A DNA stretch of 64,000 nucleotides from Ralstonia sp. 25mfcol4.1 (GTDB lineage: Bacteria; Pseudomonadota; Gammaproteobacteria; Burkholderiales; Burkholderiaceae): contig NZ_FNJO01000003.1 of the NCBI RefSeq assembly GCF_900104095.1, forward strand, positions 186,001 through 250,000, read 5' to 3'. Positions 17,472-25,398 of the stretch are shown one piece after another (position 1 is the stretch's first letter; every line of letters starts with the position of its first letter). Under the pieces are notes generated by a model. It saw only the letters and a list, made by a program, of their open reading frames with translations, searched no databases and was not told the DNA's origin. Both the position numbers and the translations under genes were made by a program.

Positions 17472-18734
17472 ATGACCACTGCCACGCCCTCTCTAGGCCA
17501 GCTGATCCTCGATCGCGCCGACGCCCTGGCCCGGCACTCCGACATGGAAGGCGGCCTGACCTGCGCCTACCTGACGCCCGCCCACACCCAGGCGCAGGCG
17601 CTGCTGGCGCGCTGGATGGAAGATGCCGGCATGACGGTGCGCATCGACGCCATCGGCAACGTGATCGGCCGCTATGCCGCCGATCCGGCCGCGCCGGACC
17701 CCAAGGTGCTGATGACCGGGTCGCACTTCGACACGGTGCGCAACGGCGGACGCTACGACGGGCGGCTGGGCATCCTGCTGCCGATCGCCGTGGTGGGCGC
17801 GCTGCGCGATGCGGGTATTCGCCTGCCCTACCACTTCGAGGTGGTGGCTTTTGCCGAAGAGGAAGGCCTGCGCTTCAAGACCAGCTTCCTGGCCAGCAGC
17901 GTGCTGGCGAACCGCTTCGATCCGGCTTTGCTGGACCGCGTGGACGCCGATGGCGTGTCGATGCGCGATGCCCTGGCGCAGGCGGGCTTCCCGGGCGCTG
18001 GCGCGCTGGACGCGCTGCGCGCCGCGGCGGTCGATCCCGCCACGCTGGCCGGCTTTGTCGAGGTCCACATCGAACAGGGCCCGGTGCTGCTGAATCGCGG
18101 CCTGCCGCTCGGCATCGTGACGCAGATCGCCGGCAGCAGCCGCTTTCTGGTGCGCGTGGAGGGCCTGGCCAGCCATGCCGGCACCACGCCAATGGATATG
18201 CGACGCGACGCCGCCGCCGGCGCCGCGGAAATGATCCTGCTGGTCGAGCAGCGCTGCGGCCAGGTGCCGACGCTGGTCGGCACGGTGGGCCAGCTGCAGG
18301 TGCCCAACGGATCGAGCAACGTGATTCCGGCCGCATGCGTATTTTCGATGGACATCCGCGCGGGCGAGGACGGCATCCGCGAAGCGGCCATTGCGGACAT
18401 CGTGGCGGGCATCGAGGCCATTGCGGCGCGGCGCCTGCTGCAGGTCACCGTGGAACGGGTCACGCCGGTCAACAACGCGCCCTGCGCACGCTGGCTGATG
18501 GACCAGTTCGCGGCCGTGTTGAGAAAACGTGGGCTGGAGGCGTTCGAGTTGCCTTCGGGTGCGGGGCACGACGCGATGATGATGCAGCGGATCACCGATG
18601 TGGCAATGCTGTTCGTGCGCTGCGGCAATGGCGGGATCAGCCACAATCCGGCGGAAACGATCACGGTGGAAGACGCCCAGCAGGCCGCCGAGGTATTCGT
18701 GGACTTCCTGCGGCACTTCCGGGCGGCGGGCTGA
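17472..18734 (+). CDS. Allantoate amidohydrolase-like M20 hydrolase
   Basis: A 420-residue member of the hydantoinase/carbamoylase M20 branch. Metal ligands are visible: H85 in T-G-S-H-F-D-T, D96 in R-Y-D-G-R-L-G, the glutamates of A-E-E-E-G-L-R-F, the histidine of E-V-H-I-E-Q-G-P and the one of G-I-S-H-N-P-A-E. The R-Y-D-G and H-A-G-T-T-P-M segments resemble allantoate amidohydrolase, which releases ammonia and CO2 from allantoate to give ureidoglycine. No other purine-degradation gene is adjacent. It could equally be a ureidoglycolate- or carbamoyl-amino-acid hydrolase. It ends one base before the convergent secreted-protein gene, the two stops sharing the palindrome TGATCA. Confidence 0.82.
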   Translation: MTTATPSLGQLILDRADALARHSDMEGGLTCAYLTPAHTQAQALLARWMEDAGMTVRIDAIGNVIGRYAADPAAPDPKVLMTGSHFDTVRNGGRYDGRLGILLPIAVVGALRDAGIRLPYHFEVVAFAEEEGLRFKTSFLASSVLANRFDPALLDRVDADGVSMRDALAQAGFPGAGALDALRAAAVDPATLAGFVEVHIEQGPVLLNRGLPLGIVTQIAGSSRFLVRVEGLASHAGTTPMDMRRDAAAGAAEMILLVEQRCGQVPTLVGTVGQLQVPNGSSNVIPAACVFSMDIRAGEDGIREAAIADIVAGIEAIAARRLLQVTVERVTPVNNAPCARWLMDQFAAVLRKRGLEAFELPSGAGHDAMMMQRITDVAMLFVRCGNGGISHNPAETITVEDAQQAAEVFVDFLRHFRAAG

Positions 18735-19106
18735 TCAGCCGCCCTGGTACATTTCCTTGCCGATGTCGTAAAGATTCTTGCGCAGCGTCTTGCGCTCGTC
18801 GGGCGACAGGCGCTGGCTGCCGCCGCGCTGCCCCTGGCGCGCCGCACGCTCCGCCATGTCGCGCTCGGTCTCGGCACGATCGTTGCGGCGGGGTGGCTGA
18901 CGGTTGCGTTCGGGTGCGGACGGGCTGCTGCCGGGCCCGCCGGGCGGCTGGCCCTTGGGGTGAAGCAAATGCGCCATGCCCGCCGACTGGGCGAATGCCG
19001 GAGCAGGTGCCACGGCCATCAGCAGGGTCAGGCCGGCCAGACAGACCACTCGCGCGCAAATTGTGCGACGCAGGGTTTGCCCGTGCCGGTTATGCTTCAC
19101 TTTCAT
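18735..19106 (-). CDS. Small secreted Pro/Arg-rich hypothetical protein
   Basis: A 123-residue protein. A basic N-terminus (M-K-V-K-H-N-R-H-G-Q-T-L-R-R) and a hydrophobic core end at A-F-A-Q, a good signal peptidase site near residue 39. The mature part is rich in Pro, Gly, Arg and charged residues and ends in L-S-P-D-E-R-K-T-L-R-K-N-L-Y-D-I-G-K-E-M-Y. The tail looks helical and could bind a partner. I do not recognise a family. The ATG has no clear ribosome binding site. The gene is divergent from ompR, with 285 bases between them, and may share its control region. Confidence 0.65.
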   Translation of the reverse strand: MKVKHNRHGQTLRRTICARVVCLAGLTLLMAVAPAPAFAQSAGMAHLLHPKGQPPGGPGSSPSAPERNRQPPRRNDRAETERDMAERAARQGQRGGSQRLSPDERKTLRKNLYDIGKEMYQGG

Positions 19107-19296
19107 TGGATAATGGCGGTTTCGACTGTGGCCTCCGGATCGATCTTCAGGATCCCCGGTGGCAGCGCACCGGCATCGCCCCCGCCGACAGCAAGGCGAA
19201 TGCCCGTGTCGCGGCCGGGAACAGTACGATGCCCGTGGTGACCATTCATTTCCCCGGCGAAAATCGTCCTTGGGAAAACGGTTTGCGGAGTGTAAA

Positions 19297-19313
19297 TGCA
19301 CAAAAGGTGCATG
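19297..19313. promoter_or_regulatory. Dyad ATGCAC-N5-GTGCAT upstream of ompR
   Basis: A perfect 6-bp-arm inverted repeat with spacer AAAAG, 79 bases upstream of the ompR start. It contains TGCACAAA, a core repeated upstream of ahpC, the GNAT gene and kup in this window. Regulator unknown. Confidence 0.4.
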
Positions 19314-19391
19314 CCGCCATACCACGGGGTAAAGTATGTAACGTTTTGTTAAGCCATTTTGAGCGAAAGCGATAGTCGCTAAGATACCGCC

Positions 19392-20114
19392 ATGGAAAAT
19401 ACCAGCCACAAGATTCTCGTCGTGGATGACGACCCGCGCTTGCGCGACCTGCTGCGCCGCTACCTTGGCGAGCAGGGCTTCACGGTTCTCGTGGCGGAAA
19501 ACGCCACGGCCATGAACAAGCTCTGGCTGCGCGAGCGTTTCGATCTGCTGGTGCTGGACCTGATGATGCCCGGCGAAGACGGGCTTTCCATCTGCCGCCG
19601 CCTGCGCGGCGCCAACGACCAGACCCCGATCATCATGCTCACGGCCAAGGGCGAGGACGTGGATCGCATCGTCGGCCTGGAAATGGGTGCCGACGATTAT
19701 CTGCCCAAGCCTTTCAATCCGCGCGAGCTGATTGCGCGGATTCACGCCGTGCTGCGCCGCAAGGGGCCCGCCGAAGTACCGGGCGCGCCGTCCGAAACGC
19801 CCGAAACGTTTGCGTTCGGCGATTTCGTGCTGAACCTGGCCACCCGCACGCTGACCAAGAACGACGAGGAAATCACCCTCACCACGGGCGAATTCTCGGT
19901 GCTCAAGGTTTTCGCGCGCCACCCGCGCCAGCCGCTGTCGCGCGAAAAGCTGATGGAAATGGCGCGCGGCCGCGAATACGAAGTCTTCGACCGCAGCCTG
20001 GACGTGCAGATTTCGCGTCTGCGCAAGCTTATCGAGCCTGACCCGAGCAACCCGCGCTTCATCCAGACAGTGTGGGGCCTGGGTTACGTCTTCATCCCCG
20101 ATGGCGTGAAGTAA
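19392..20114 (+). CDS. ompR: Two-component response regulator OmpR
   Basis: A 240-residue response regulator. The receiver domain (about residues 7-120) has the acidic pocket V-D-D-D at 11-14, phospho-acceptor D56 in L-V-L-D-L-M-M-P-G and K106 in P-K-P-F. A winged-helix OmpR/PhoB DNA-binding domain follows (about 140-235), ending in R-F-I-Q-T-V-W-G-L-G-Y-V-F. The length and the L-R-D-L-L-R-R-Y-L-G-E-Q-G-F start resemble OmpR itself. The following sensor kinase gene begins about 23 bases after its stop, so the pair is an operon. By analogy it would respond to osmotic or envelope conditions; the targets here are unknown. Confidence 0.88.
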   Translation: MENTSHKILVVDDDPRLRDLLRRYLGEQGFTVLVAENATAMNKLWLRERFDLLVLDLMMPGEDGLSICRRLRGANDQTPIIMLTAKGEDVDRIVGLEMGADDYLPKPFNPRELIARIHAVLRRKGPAEVPGAPSETPETFAFGDFVLNLATRTLTKNDEEITLTTGEFSVLKVFARHPRQPLSREKLMEMARGREYEVFDRSLDVQISRLRKLIEPDPSNPRFIQTVWGLGYVFIPDGVK

Positions 20115-20137
20115 GTCCGGTCGACCGCAGCCTCATC

Positions 20138-21487
20138 GTGGCGACTGCCCTCGGCCGTACCGCAACGCGGTTCTTCGGTTCGCTATTCTGGCGAACCTTC
20201 ATGCTGATCGCCCTTTTGCTGGCGATCTCGCTGGGTATCTGGTTCCAGAGCTATCGGCTCTTCGAACGCGCGCCGCGCGCCCAGCAGATCGCCATGCAGG
20301 TGGTCAGCGTGGTCAAGCTCACCCGCGCAGCCCTGCTCTACTCGGATCCGGCCCGGCGCCGGTTCCTGCTGCTCGACCTCGTCCAGAACGAGGGCATCAA
20401 GGTCTATCCGCGCGAAAAGGACGACGACTTTGCCGCGCCCAAGGCCAACCCGTTCCTGACGCAGCTCGTCCAGCAGGAAATCCGCAGCCGGCTGGGCGAA
20501 GACACCGTGCTGGCCACCACCGTCAACGATATTCCGGGCGTGTGGGTCAGCTTCGAAATCGAAGGCGACGACTACTGGGTGGCGATCAGCCCCGAACGCT
20601 TCGAACGCGTGCCCGGCATCCAGTGGCTCTGGTGGAGTATTGCGGCGCTGCTGCTGTCGATCATCGGCGCGGCCTTCATCACGGCGCGCGTGAACTACCC
20701 GCTCAAGCGGCTGGCCAATGCCGCGCGACTGATCGGTACCGGGGGCGAAGCGCCGCCGCTGCGCGAACAGGGCGCCAGCGAAGTGGCCCAGGCCAACCGC
20801 AGTTTCAACCAGATGGTGCGCGACCTGCGCCAGCTCGACGACGACCGCGTGGTCATGCTGGCCGGCATCTCGCACGACCTGCGCACCCCGCTGACCCGTC
20901 TGCGGCTGGAAACCGAGATGTCGCCCGTGGACACCACCACGCGTGACGCCATGATTGCCGACATCGAACAGATGGACGCCATCATCGGCCAGTTCCTGAA
21001 CTACGCCCGGCCAGGCCAGGAAGTGGTGGAGCCGGTGGACCTTTCCACGCTGGTACAGGAATCCGTTGGCGTCTATGCCGCGCACGACGATGTGCGCGTG
21101 CACGTGCGCTCGAATGGCCCGGTCATGGCCGTGGCCAACCGCATGGAGATCCAGCGCATCCTGGACAACCTCGTCGAGAACGCGCGCCGCTATGCCAAGG
21201 ACGAGGAATCGGGCATGGCCGAGGTGGAAATCTCCACGCGGGTGGAGGACAAGGAAGCCGTGCTGGTGGTGGCCGACAGCGGGCCCGGCGTGCCCGACGA
21301 ACAGCTGTCGCTGCTGACCCGCCCGTTCTACCGGCTCGACAGCGCGCGCAGCGAAGCCAAGGGCGCCGGCCTGGGCATGTCCATCGTCAACCGTATCCTG
21401 CAGCGCAACGGCGGCCGCCTGATACTGGCCAACCGTCCCGCCCCGAAAACCGGACTCGTGGTCAGCGCGCGATTCAAGCGCGCCTGA
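20138..21487 (+). CDS. envZ: Two-component sensor histidine kinase, EnvZ-like
   Basis: A 449-residue inner-membrane sensor kinase. The first membrane segment is about residues 19-35, a periplasmic domain spans about 36-162, and the second segment is about 163-183. A HAMP linker follows. The dimerisation box is A-G-I-S-H-D-L-R-T-P-L-T-R, with phosphorylated H246. The ATPase domain has the N box (I-L-D-N-L-V-E-N-A-R-R-Y-A), G1 (V-V-A-D-S-G-P-G-V) and G2 (K-G-A-G-L-G-M-S-I). The start is uncertain: GTG at 20138 is chosen because it leaves a short cytoplasmic N-terminus before the first helix; ATG at 20201 would fall inside that helix. It is paired with the OmpR gene upstream. Confidence 0.86.
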   Translation: MATALGRTATRFFGSLFWRTFMLIALLLAISLGIWFQSYRLFERAPRAQQIAMQVVSVVKLTRAALLYSDPARRRFLLLDLVQNEGIKVYPREKDDDFAAPKANPFLTQLVQQEIRSRLGEDTVLATTVNDIPGVWVSFEIEGDDYWVAISPERFERVPGIQWLWWSIAALLLSIIGAAFITARVNYPLKRLANAARLIGTGGEAPPLREQGASEVAQANRSFNQMVRDLRQLDDDRVVMLAGISHDLRTPLTRLRLETEMSPVDTTTRDAMIADIEQMDAIIGQFLNYARPGQEVVEPVDLSTLVQESVGVYAAHDDVRVHVRSNGPVMAVANRMEIQRILDNLVENARRYAKDEESGMAEVEISTRVEDKEAVLVVADSGPGVPDEQLSLLTRPFYRLDSARSEAKGAGLGMSIVNRILQRNGGRLILANRPAPKTGLVVSARFKRA

Positions 21488-21545
21488 ACCGCCGTATTCC
21501 CCTTCGCGCCCCACTTGAGTGCCCGTGTGTCCCGCATGCGGCGCA

Positions 21546-21574
21546 TTGACAGGTTTTCTTCAGCATTTGATATG
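21546..21574 (+). promoter_or_regulatory. Candidate sigma-70 promoter of the MFS gene
   Basis: A perfect -35 box TTGACA at 21546-21551 is followed after 17 bases by GATATG at 21569-21574, a weak -10. The shifted TATGGT at 21571-21576 is another option. It lies about 190 bases upstream of the MFS start. Confidence 0.35.
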
Positions 21575-21598
21575 GTTTTGAAAGGTTGCTGACAGGGG

Positions 21599-21613
21599 AA
21601 TGACAGCGTCATT
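21599..21613. promoter_or_regulatory. Dyad AATGAC-AGC-GTCATT upstream of the MFS gene
   Basis: A perfect 6-bp-arm inverted repeat with a 3-base spacer. It lies 25 bases after the candidate -10 and about 150 bases before the MFS start, a position suited to a repressor. The regulator is unknown. Confidence 0.35.
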
Positions 21614-21760
21614 GCGCACACTTCAGGCCATCGACAGGCCGATGCATACAACGGCATCCGAAGTCATGGCGCCGCCTGCCGCAGCACCCCTTTTCCGCCA
21701 TGGCTGACAACGACCGACAACATGCCGCACGACCCCACATGCGGCGACCGAGAGACAGCC

Positions 21761-23053
21761 ATGTCAAGCTCCAGCTCCACATCCCAGCACGGTTTCCGTA
21801 CCGTGTTCCGCGTCGTCAGCGGAAACTTCCTCGAAATGTACGACTTCATGGTGTACGGCTTCTACGCCGCCGCCATCGCGCGTACGTTCTTTCCTGCCGG
21901 CGATGAGTTTGCTTCGCTGATGCTGTCGCTGGCCACTTTCGGCGCCGGCTTCCTGATGCGACCGCTTGGCGCGATCGTGCTGGGCGCCTACATCGACCAT
22001 CACGGCCGCCGCAAGGGCCTGATCATCACGCTGGCGCTGATGGCGCTGGGCACGCTGCTGATTGCGCTGGTACCGGGCTATGCTTCGATCGGCGTGGCCG
22101 CCCCGCTGCTCGTGTTGTTCGGGCGCCTGCTGCAAGGTTTCTCGGCCGGCGTGGAACTGGGCGGCGTGTCGGTGTACCTGTCCGAGATCGCCAAGCCCGG
22201 CCAGAAGGGCTTCTACGTGGCCTGGCAGTCGGCCAGCCAGCAGGTGGCCGTGATCTTCGCCGGCCTGCTCGGCGTGGTCCTGCACGCCACGCTGGCGCCC
22301 GCGCAGATGGACAGCTGGGGCTGGCGCGTGCCGTTCCTGATCGGCTGCCTGATCGTGCCGTTCCTGTTCCTGATCCGCCGCTCGCTGGAAGAAACCGAGG
22401 AATTCCGCACGCGCAAGCATCGTCCGACGATCAACGAGATCTACCGTTCGATGCTCGACAACTGGCGCATCATCATCGCCGGCTGCCTGATGGTGGTAAT
22501 GACCACGGTGTCGTTCTACATGATTACCGCGTACACGCCGACGTTCGGCAAGACGGTGCTCAAGCTCGACGACGTGGACAACCTGATCGTCACGATGTGC
22601 GTGGGCCTGTCGAATTTCATCTGGCTGCCGCTGATGGGGGCGCTGTCCGACCGTATCGGCCGCAAGCCGCTGCTGGTGTTCTTCACGATCGCCACGCTGG
22701 TCACGGCCTACCCCGCGGTGTCGTGGCTGGTGGCGGCGCCCTCTTTCGAGCGCCTGCTGATGGTGGAACTGTGGCTGTCGTTCCTCTATGGCAGCTATAA
22801 CGGGGCCATGGTCGTCACCCTGACCGAGGTCATGCCGCCCGCCGTGCGTACCGCCGGCTTCTCGCTGGCCTACAGCCTGGCCACGGCACTGTTCGGCGGC
22901 TTCACGCCGGCGATCTCGACGTACCTGATCCATAGCACCGGCAACAAGGCAGCCCCCGGCCTGTGGCTGATGTTTGCCGCGGCTTGCGGCCTGGTCGCCA
23001 CGCTGGTCATCTTCCGCGCCCGGCGCGAGCAAGCGGCGCTGCGCACCGCCTGA
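21761..23053 (+). CDS. MFS transporter, citrate/tricarballylate-type H+ symporter (MHS family)
   Basis: A 430-residue inner-membrane symporter with about 12 helices. The N-terminus ([16 protein letters not shown]) is typical of the metabolite:H+ symporter family. The A motifs are D-H-H-G-R-R-K-G after helix 2 and D-R-I-G-R-K-P after helix 8. An S-S-S-S-S-T run precedes the first helix. The overall sequence resembles CitH/CitA citrate and TcuC tricarballylate carriers, so a tri- or dicarboxylate is the likely cargo. GAGAGAC lies upstream of the ATG at 21761; an in-frame ATG 39 bases earlier is less likely. The gene stands alone between envZ and ahpC. Confidence 0.87.
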   Translation: MSSSSSTSQHGFRTVFRVVSGNFLEMYDFMVYGFYAAAIARTFFPAGDEFASLMLSLATFGAGFLMRPLGAIVLGAYIDHHGRRKGLIITLALMALGTLLIALVPGYASIGVAAPLLVLFGRLLQGFSAGVELGGVSVYLSEIAKPGQKGFYVAWQSASQQVAVIFAGLLGVVLHATLAPAQMDSWGWRVPFLIGCLIVPFLFLIRRSLEETEEFRTRKHRPTINEIYRSMLDNWRIIIAGCLMVVMTTVSFYMITAYTPTFGKTVLKLDDVDNLIVTMCVGLSNFIWLPLMGALSDRIGRKPLLVFFTIATLVTAYPAVSWLVAAPSFERLLMVELWLSFLYGSYNGAMVVTLTEVMPPAVRTAGFSLAYSLATALFGGFTPAISTYLIHSTGNKAAPGLWLMFAAACGLVATLVIFRARREQAALRTA

Positions 23054-23373
23054 GCCCCTGGCCTGCCTGCCGCATGCGTGCGGCCCGCGCCGCCTTCATG
23101 TGCCTGACACGTTTTCGTGGCAAGTACGTGATGGCGGCGCGATTGCTTTTCGGACAGCCATCACCATCTCGCGCACATGGCATACTGGCGGCTCGTTTTG
23201 CGCCGCATGAAACGCTGCCTATCGGGCCAGTTAAGAAAACCAATTGGCCTTGGTGCGCACAAATGCGCATACTCGAAGCTTTCGTGCAAATACGATTGAC
23301 ATCCCCGGCTGCCGCGGGAACGGAATCGTAGATTGCAAGCCTCAATCTGTTCAACCGTATCTAGGAGAAGTCT
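23054..23373. other. Intergenic control region of ahpC (320 bp)
   Basis: No gene is seen. It holds the dyad TGCGCA-CAAA-TGCGCA at 23254-23269 and a perfect TTGACA at 23296-23301 without a good -10 at 17-18 bases. An AGGAG ribosome binding site lies just before the ahpC ATG. A clear four-part OxyR site (ATAG/CTAT spacing) was sought and not found by eye. Confidence 0.5.
23254..23269. promoter_or_regulatory. Dyad TGCGCA-CAAA-TGCGCA upstream of ahpC
   Basis: Two copies of the self-complementary hexamer TGCGCA are separated by CAAA, 105-120 bases upstream of ahpC. The core matches the TGCACAAA-containing dyads near ompR, the GNAT gene and kup. It is a candidate regulator site. Confidence 0.4.
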
Positions 23374-23922
23374 ATGAAGACCGTTGGTGACAAGCTCGAA
23401 GCCTTCAGCATCGTTGGTGTCAAGCCGGGTTTCAACAACCACGAAGAGAATGGCCAGTCGGCTTTCGAAGACATCACCGAAAAGTCGTTCGAGGGCAAGT
23501 GGAAGATCATTTACTTCTACCCGAAGGACTTCACGTTCGTGTGCCCGACCGAAATCGTGGCGTTCGCCAAGCTGAACAACGACTTCGCCGATCGTGACGC
23601 GATCGTGCTGGGCGGCTCGACCGACAACGAATTCGTGAAGCTGGCATGGCGCCGCGAACACAAGGACCTGAACAAGCTGAACCAGTGGCAATTCGCCGAT
23701 GTGACCGGCTCGCTGGTCGACCAGCTGGGCGTGCGTGACCAGGCCGCTGGCGTGGCCCTGCGCGCGACGTTCATCGTCGATCCGGACAATGTGATCCAGC
23801 ACGTTTCGGTGAACAACCTGAACGTGGGCCGCAACCCGGAAGAAGTCCTGCGTATTCTGGACGGTCTGCAAACGGACGAACTGTGCCCGTGCAACCGCGC
23901 TGTCGGCGGCGCCACGCTGTAA
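23374..23922 (+). CDS. ahpC: Alkyl hydroperoxide reductase / peroxiredoxin AhpC
   Basis: A 182-residue cytoplasmic thiol peroxidase that reduces hydrogen peroxide, organic peroxides and peroxynitrite. The peroxidatic cysteine is C57 in F-T-F-V-C-P-T-E. The resolving region D-E-L-C-P-C-N has C171 and C173 near the C-terminus. The length and the F-N-N-H-E-E-N-G start match the AhpC that pairs with AhpD rather than AhpF. AGGAG precedes the ATG. ahpD follows after 121 bases that include a terminator hairpin, so ahpC is probably made in excess over ahpD. Confidence 0.95.
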   Translation: MKTVGDKLEAFSIVGVKPGFNNHEENGQSAFEDITEKSFEGKWKIIYFYPKDFTFVCPTEIVAFAKLNNDFADRDAIVLGGSTDNEFVKLAWRREHKDLNKLNQWQFADVTGSLVDQLGVRDQAAGVALRATFIVDPDNVIQHVSVNNLNVGRNPEEVLRILDGLQTDELCPCNRAVGGATL

Positions 23923-23995
23923 TTGGCCCTGCCCGCCAGGCACCTTGGGTGACCCGGCACATCACATGGAAGGGCCTGGCGCCCTTTCATGTCGA

Positions 23996-24018
23996 AACCC
24001 GCTATGTGCGGGTTTTTT
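23996..24018 (+). terminator. Rho-independent terminator between ahpC and ahpD
   Basis: Stem AACCCGC / GCGGGTT with loop TATGT is followed by a run of T. A second hairpin (AAGGGC ... GCCCTT, about 23970-23987) lies just upstream. It should reduce transcription from ahpC into ahpD, which begins 26 bases later. Confidence 0.75.
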
Positions 24019-24043
24019 GAGCCCTTGTCGATAGGAGAAATAA

Positions 24044-24565
24044 ATGGAATTCCTCAGCACGATTAAGAATGCAATCCCCGATTACGCCAAGGACATCCGC
24101 CTGAATGTGGATGGCACCATCGCGCGTTCGTCGCTGGAAGGCAACGATGCGGTGGGCGTGGCGCTGGCTGCGGCCTTCGCGGCCAAGAGCAAGCTGATTG
24201 TCGACGTGATTCGCAATGCCAACGTGCTGTCGCCCGAGGAAGTCAACGCCGCGCAAACCGCCGCCGCGCTGATGGGCATGAACAACATCTGGTATCCGTA
24301 CGTCGAGATGGCCGAAGATCCGGACCTGGCCAGCCAGCCCGCTGGCCTGCGCATGAACGCCTACGCTACCCATGGTGGTGTGGACAAGCGCCGCTTCGAG
24401 ATGTACGCCCTGGCTGCGTCGATCATCGGCAAGTGCCACTTCTGCGTGAAGTCGCACTACCAGCTGCTGAAGAACGAACAGGGCATGAGCGCCCAGCAGC
24501 TGCGCGATGTCGGCCGCATCGCCGCCGTGATTGGCGCCGCTGCCAATGTAATCGTCGCGGAATAA
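24044..24565 (+). CDS. ahpD: Alkyl hydroperoxidase AhpD
   Basis: A 173-residue helical CMD/AhpD-fold protein. The active site is visible: E119, C131 and C134 in G-K-C-H-F-C-V-K-S-H, and H138. In characterised systems AhpD reduces AhpC using a lipoamide-linked donor and has weak peroxidase activity of its own. The length matches stand-alone AhpD. TAGGAG lies upstream of the ATG. It follows ahpC on the same strand, separated by a terminator, so it depends on read-through or its own promoter. Confidence 0.93.
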   Translation: MEFLSTIKNAIPDYAKDIRLNVDGTIARSSLEGNDAVGVALAAAFAAKSKLIVDVIRNANVLSPEEVNAAQTAAALMGMNNIWYPYVEMAEDPDLASQPAGLRMNAYATHGGVDKRRFEMYALAASIIGKCHFCVKSHYQLLKNEQGMSAQQLRDVGRIAAVIGAAANVIVAE

Positions 24566-24644
24566 GGCGCGAAATCGCAACCGAAGCACGCCAATCGGGC
24601 GTTTATCGCGGGCGGCGTCGCCCGTGACGCATCGCCAGGCACCC

Positions 24645-24678
24645 ACGCGGGCGGGCACTGAAGAGTGCCTGCCCGCGT
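24645..24678 (+). terminator. Strong hairpin downstream of ahpD
   Basis: A 15-bp stem (ACGCGGGCGGGCACT pairing with AGTGCCTGCCCGCGT, one mismatch) with loop GAAG. It is followed by GCATTTCTGC, not a true T run, so it is an imperfect terminator or a stabilising 3' hairpin. It lies 80 bases after the ahpD stop. Confidence 0.5.
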
Positions 24679-24757
24679 GCATTTCTGCACTTCCGCAATC
24701 GGTCAATCGGTATTGTCCGACATCGCGTACAGCCAATCGACCCGGTGCATTTGTGCA
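24678..24757. promoter_or_regulatory. Twin dyads TGCATTTnTGCA upstream of the GNAT gene
   Basis: TGCATTTCTGCA at 24678-24689 and TGCATTTGTGCA at 24746-24757 lie 68 bp apart. The second overlaps the -35/spacer zone of a candidate promoter whose -10 is TACAAT at 24768-24773. Read on the other strand they contain TGCACAAATGCA, the same core seen near ahpC and ompR. They look like an operator pair. Confidence 0.45.
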
Positions 24758-24767
24758 TGGCGCGGCC

Positions 24768-24773
24768 TACAAT
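24768..24773 (+). promoter_or_regulatory. Candidate -10 box TACAAT of the GNAT gene
   Basis: TACAAT lies 31 bases before the GNAT ATG, a reasonable distance for a short leader. The -35 zone (about 24745-24750) falls in the TGCATTTGTGCA dyad, suggesting regulated access. Confidence 0.4.
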
Positions 24774-24803
24774 CAACGAAAGGTCACGAACTTCGCCGTT
24801 GCC

Positions 24804-25385
24804 ATGAGCACCTTGCCTTCACCCAATTCGCCGCGCTTCCGCTTCCGGCTGGCCGCTGTACACGACTGGGGCGATATCGCCGCGGTCACGCAGCAGGCCT
24901 ACGGGCAGTATGAGCTGGAAATCATGGAAGATTGCCGTGCGTCGTTCCAGCGCGGCATGAAGTCCGTGATGGCCGCCAAGGACAATCCGGACATGGAATG
25001 GTGGGTCGCGGAAACCGACCACGGCATCAGCGGTGCGGTGCTGTTCTGCCATCCGGGCGCCACGTTGACGGCGCTGGACGACTCCACGATCACGCTGACG
25101 CAGCCCGAAGCCCGGCTGCTTTCGGTCAGCCCGCAGGCGCGCGGGCTGGGGCTGGGCAAGCGGCTGATGCAGATCTGCATCCAGCGCGCCCGCGACATTG
25201 GCGCCCAGGCGCTGATCTGCCGCACCATGCCCGAAATGGATTCGGCCATCAAACTCTGCGAGCAGATGGGCTTCCAGAAACATACGGAAGCCGGATCGCG
25301 CCATGGGGCCATGGCGCGGCTGATCGACTACGTCTACCCGATCAAGGCCGAGGAACCGGCGGCACCGTCGCCGCCAGCCCCCTGA
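24804..25385 (+). CDS. GNAT family N-acetyltransferase
   Basis: A 193-residue acetyltransferase of the GCN5-related fold. The acetyl-CoA loop is visible as L-S-V-S-P-Q-A-R-G-L-G-L-G-K-R-L-M (about residues 107-123). The last conserved strand/helix is A-I-K-L-C-E-Q-M-G-F-Q-K. A Pro/Ala-rich tail follows. The substrate cannot be inferred. The ATG at 24804 fits a TACAAT -10 and starts a short disordered N-terminus; an upstream in-frame extension is non-protein-like. It stands between ahpD and the convergent ispF gene. Confidence 0.85.
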   Translation: MSTLPSPNSPRFRFRLAAVHDWGDIAAVTQQAYGQYELEIMEDCRASFQRGMKSVMAAKDNPDMEWWVAETDHGISGAVLFCHPGATLTALDDSTITLTQPEARLLSVSPQARGLGLGKRLMQICIQRARDIGAQALICRTMPEMDSAIKLCEQMGFQKHTEAGSRHGAMARLIDYVYPIKAEEPAAPSPPAP

Positions 25386-25398
25386 ACGGGTCGCGCAA

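Noticed and set aside
23200..23373. OxyR site before ahpC
   Set aside because: The four ATAG/CTAT elements with 7-base spacing were not found by eye, so no claim is made.
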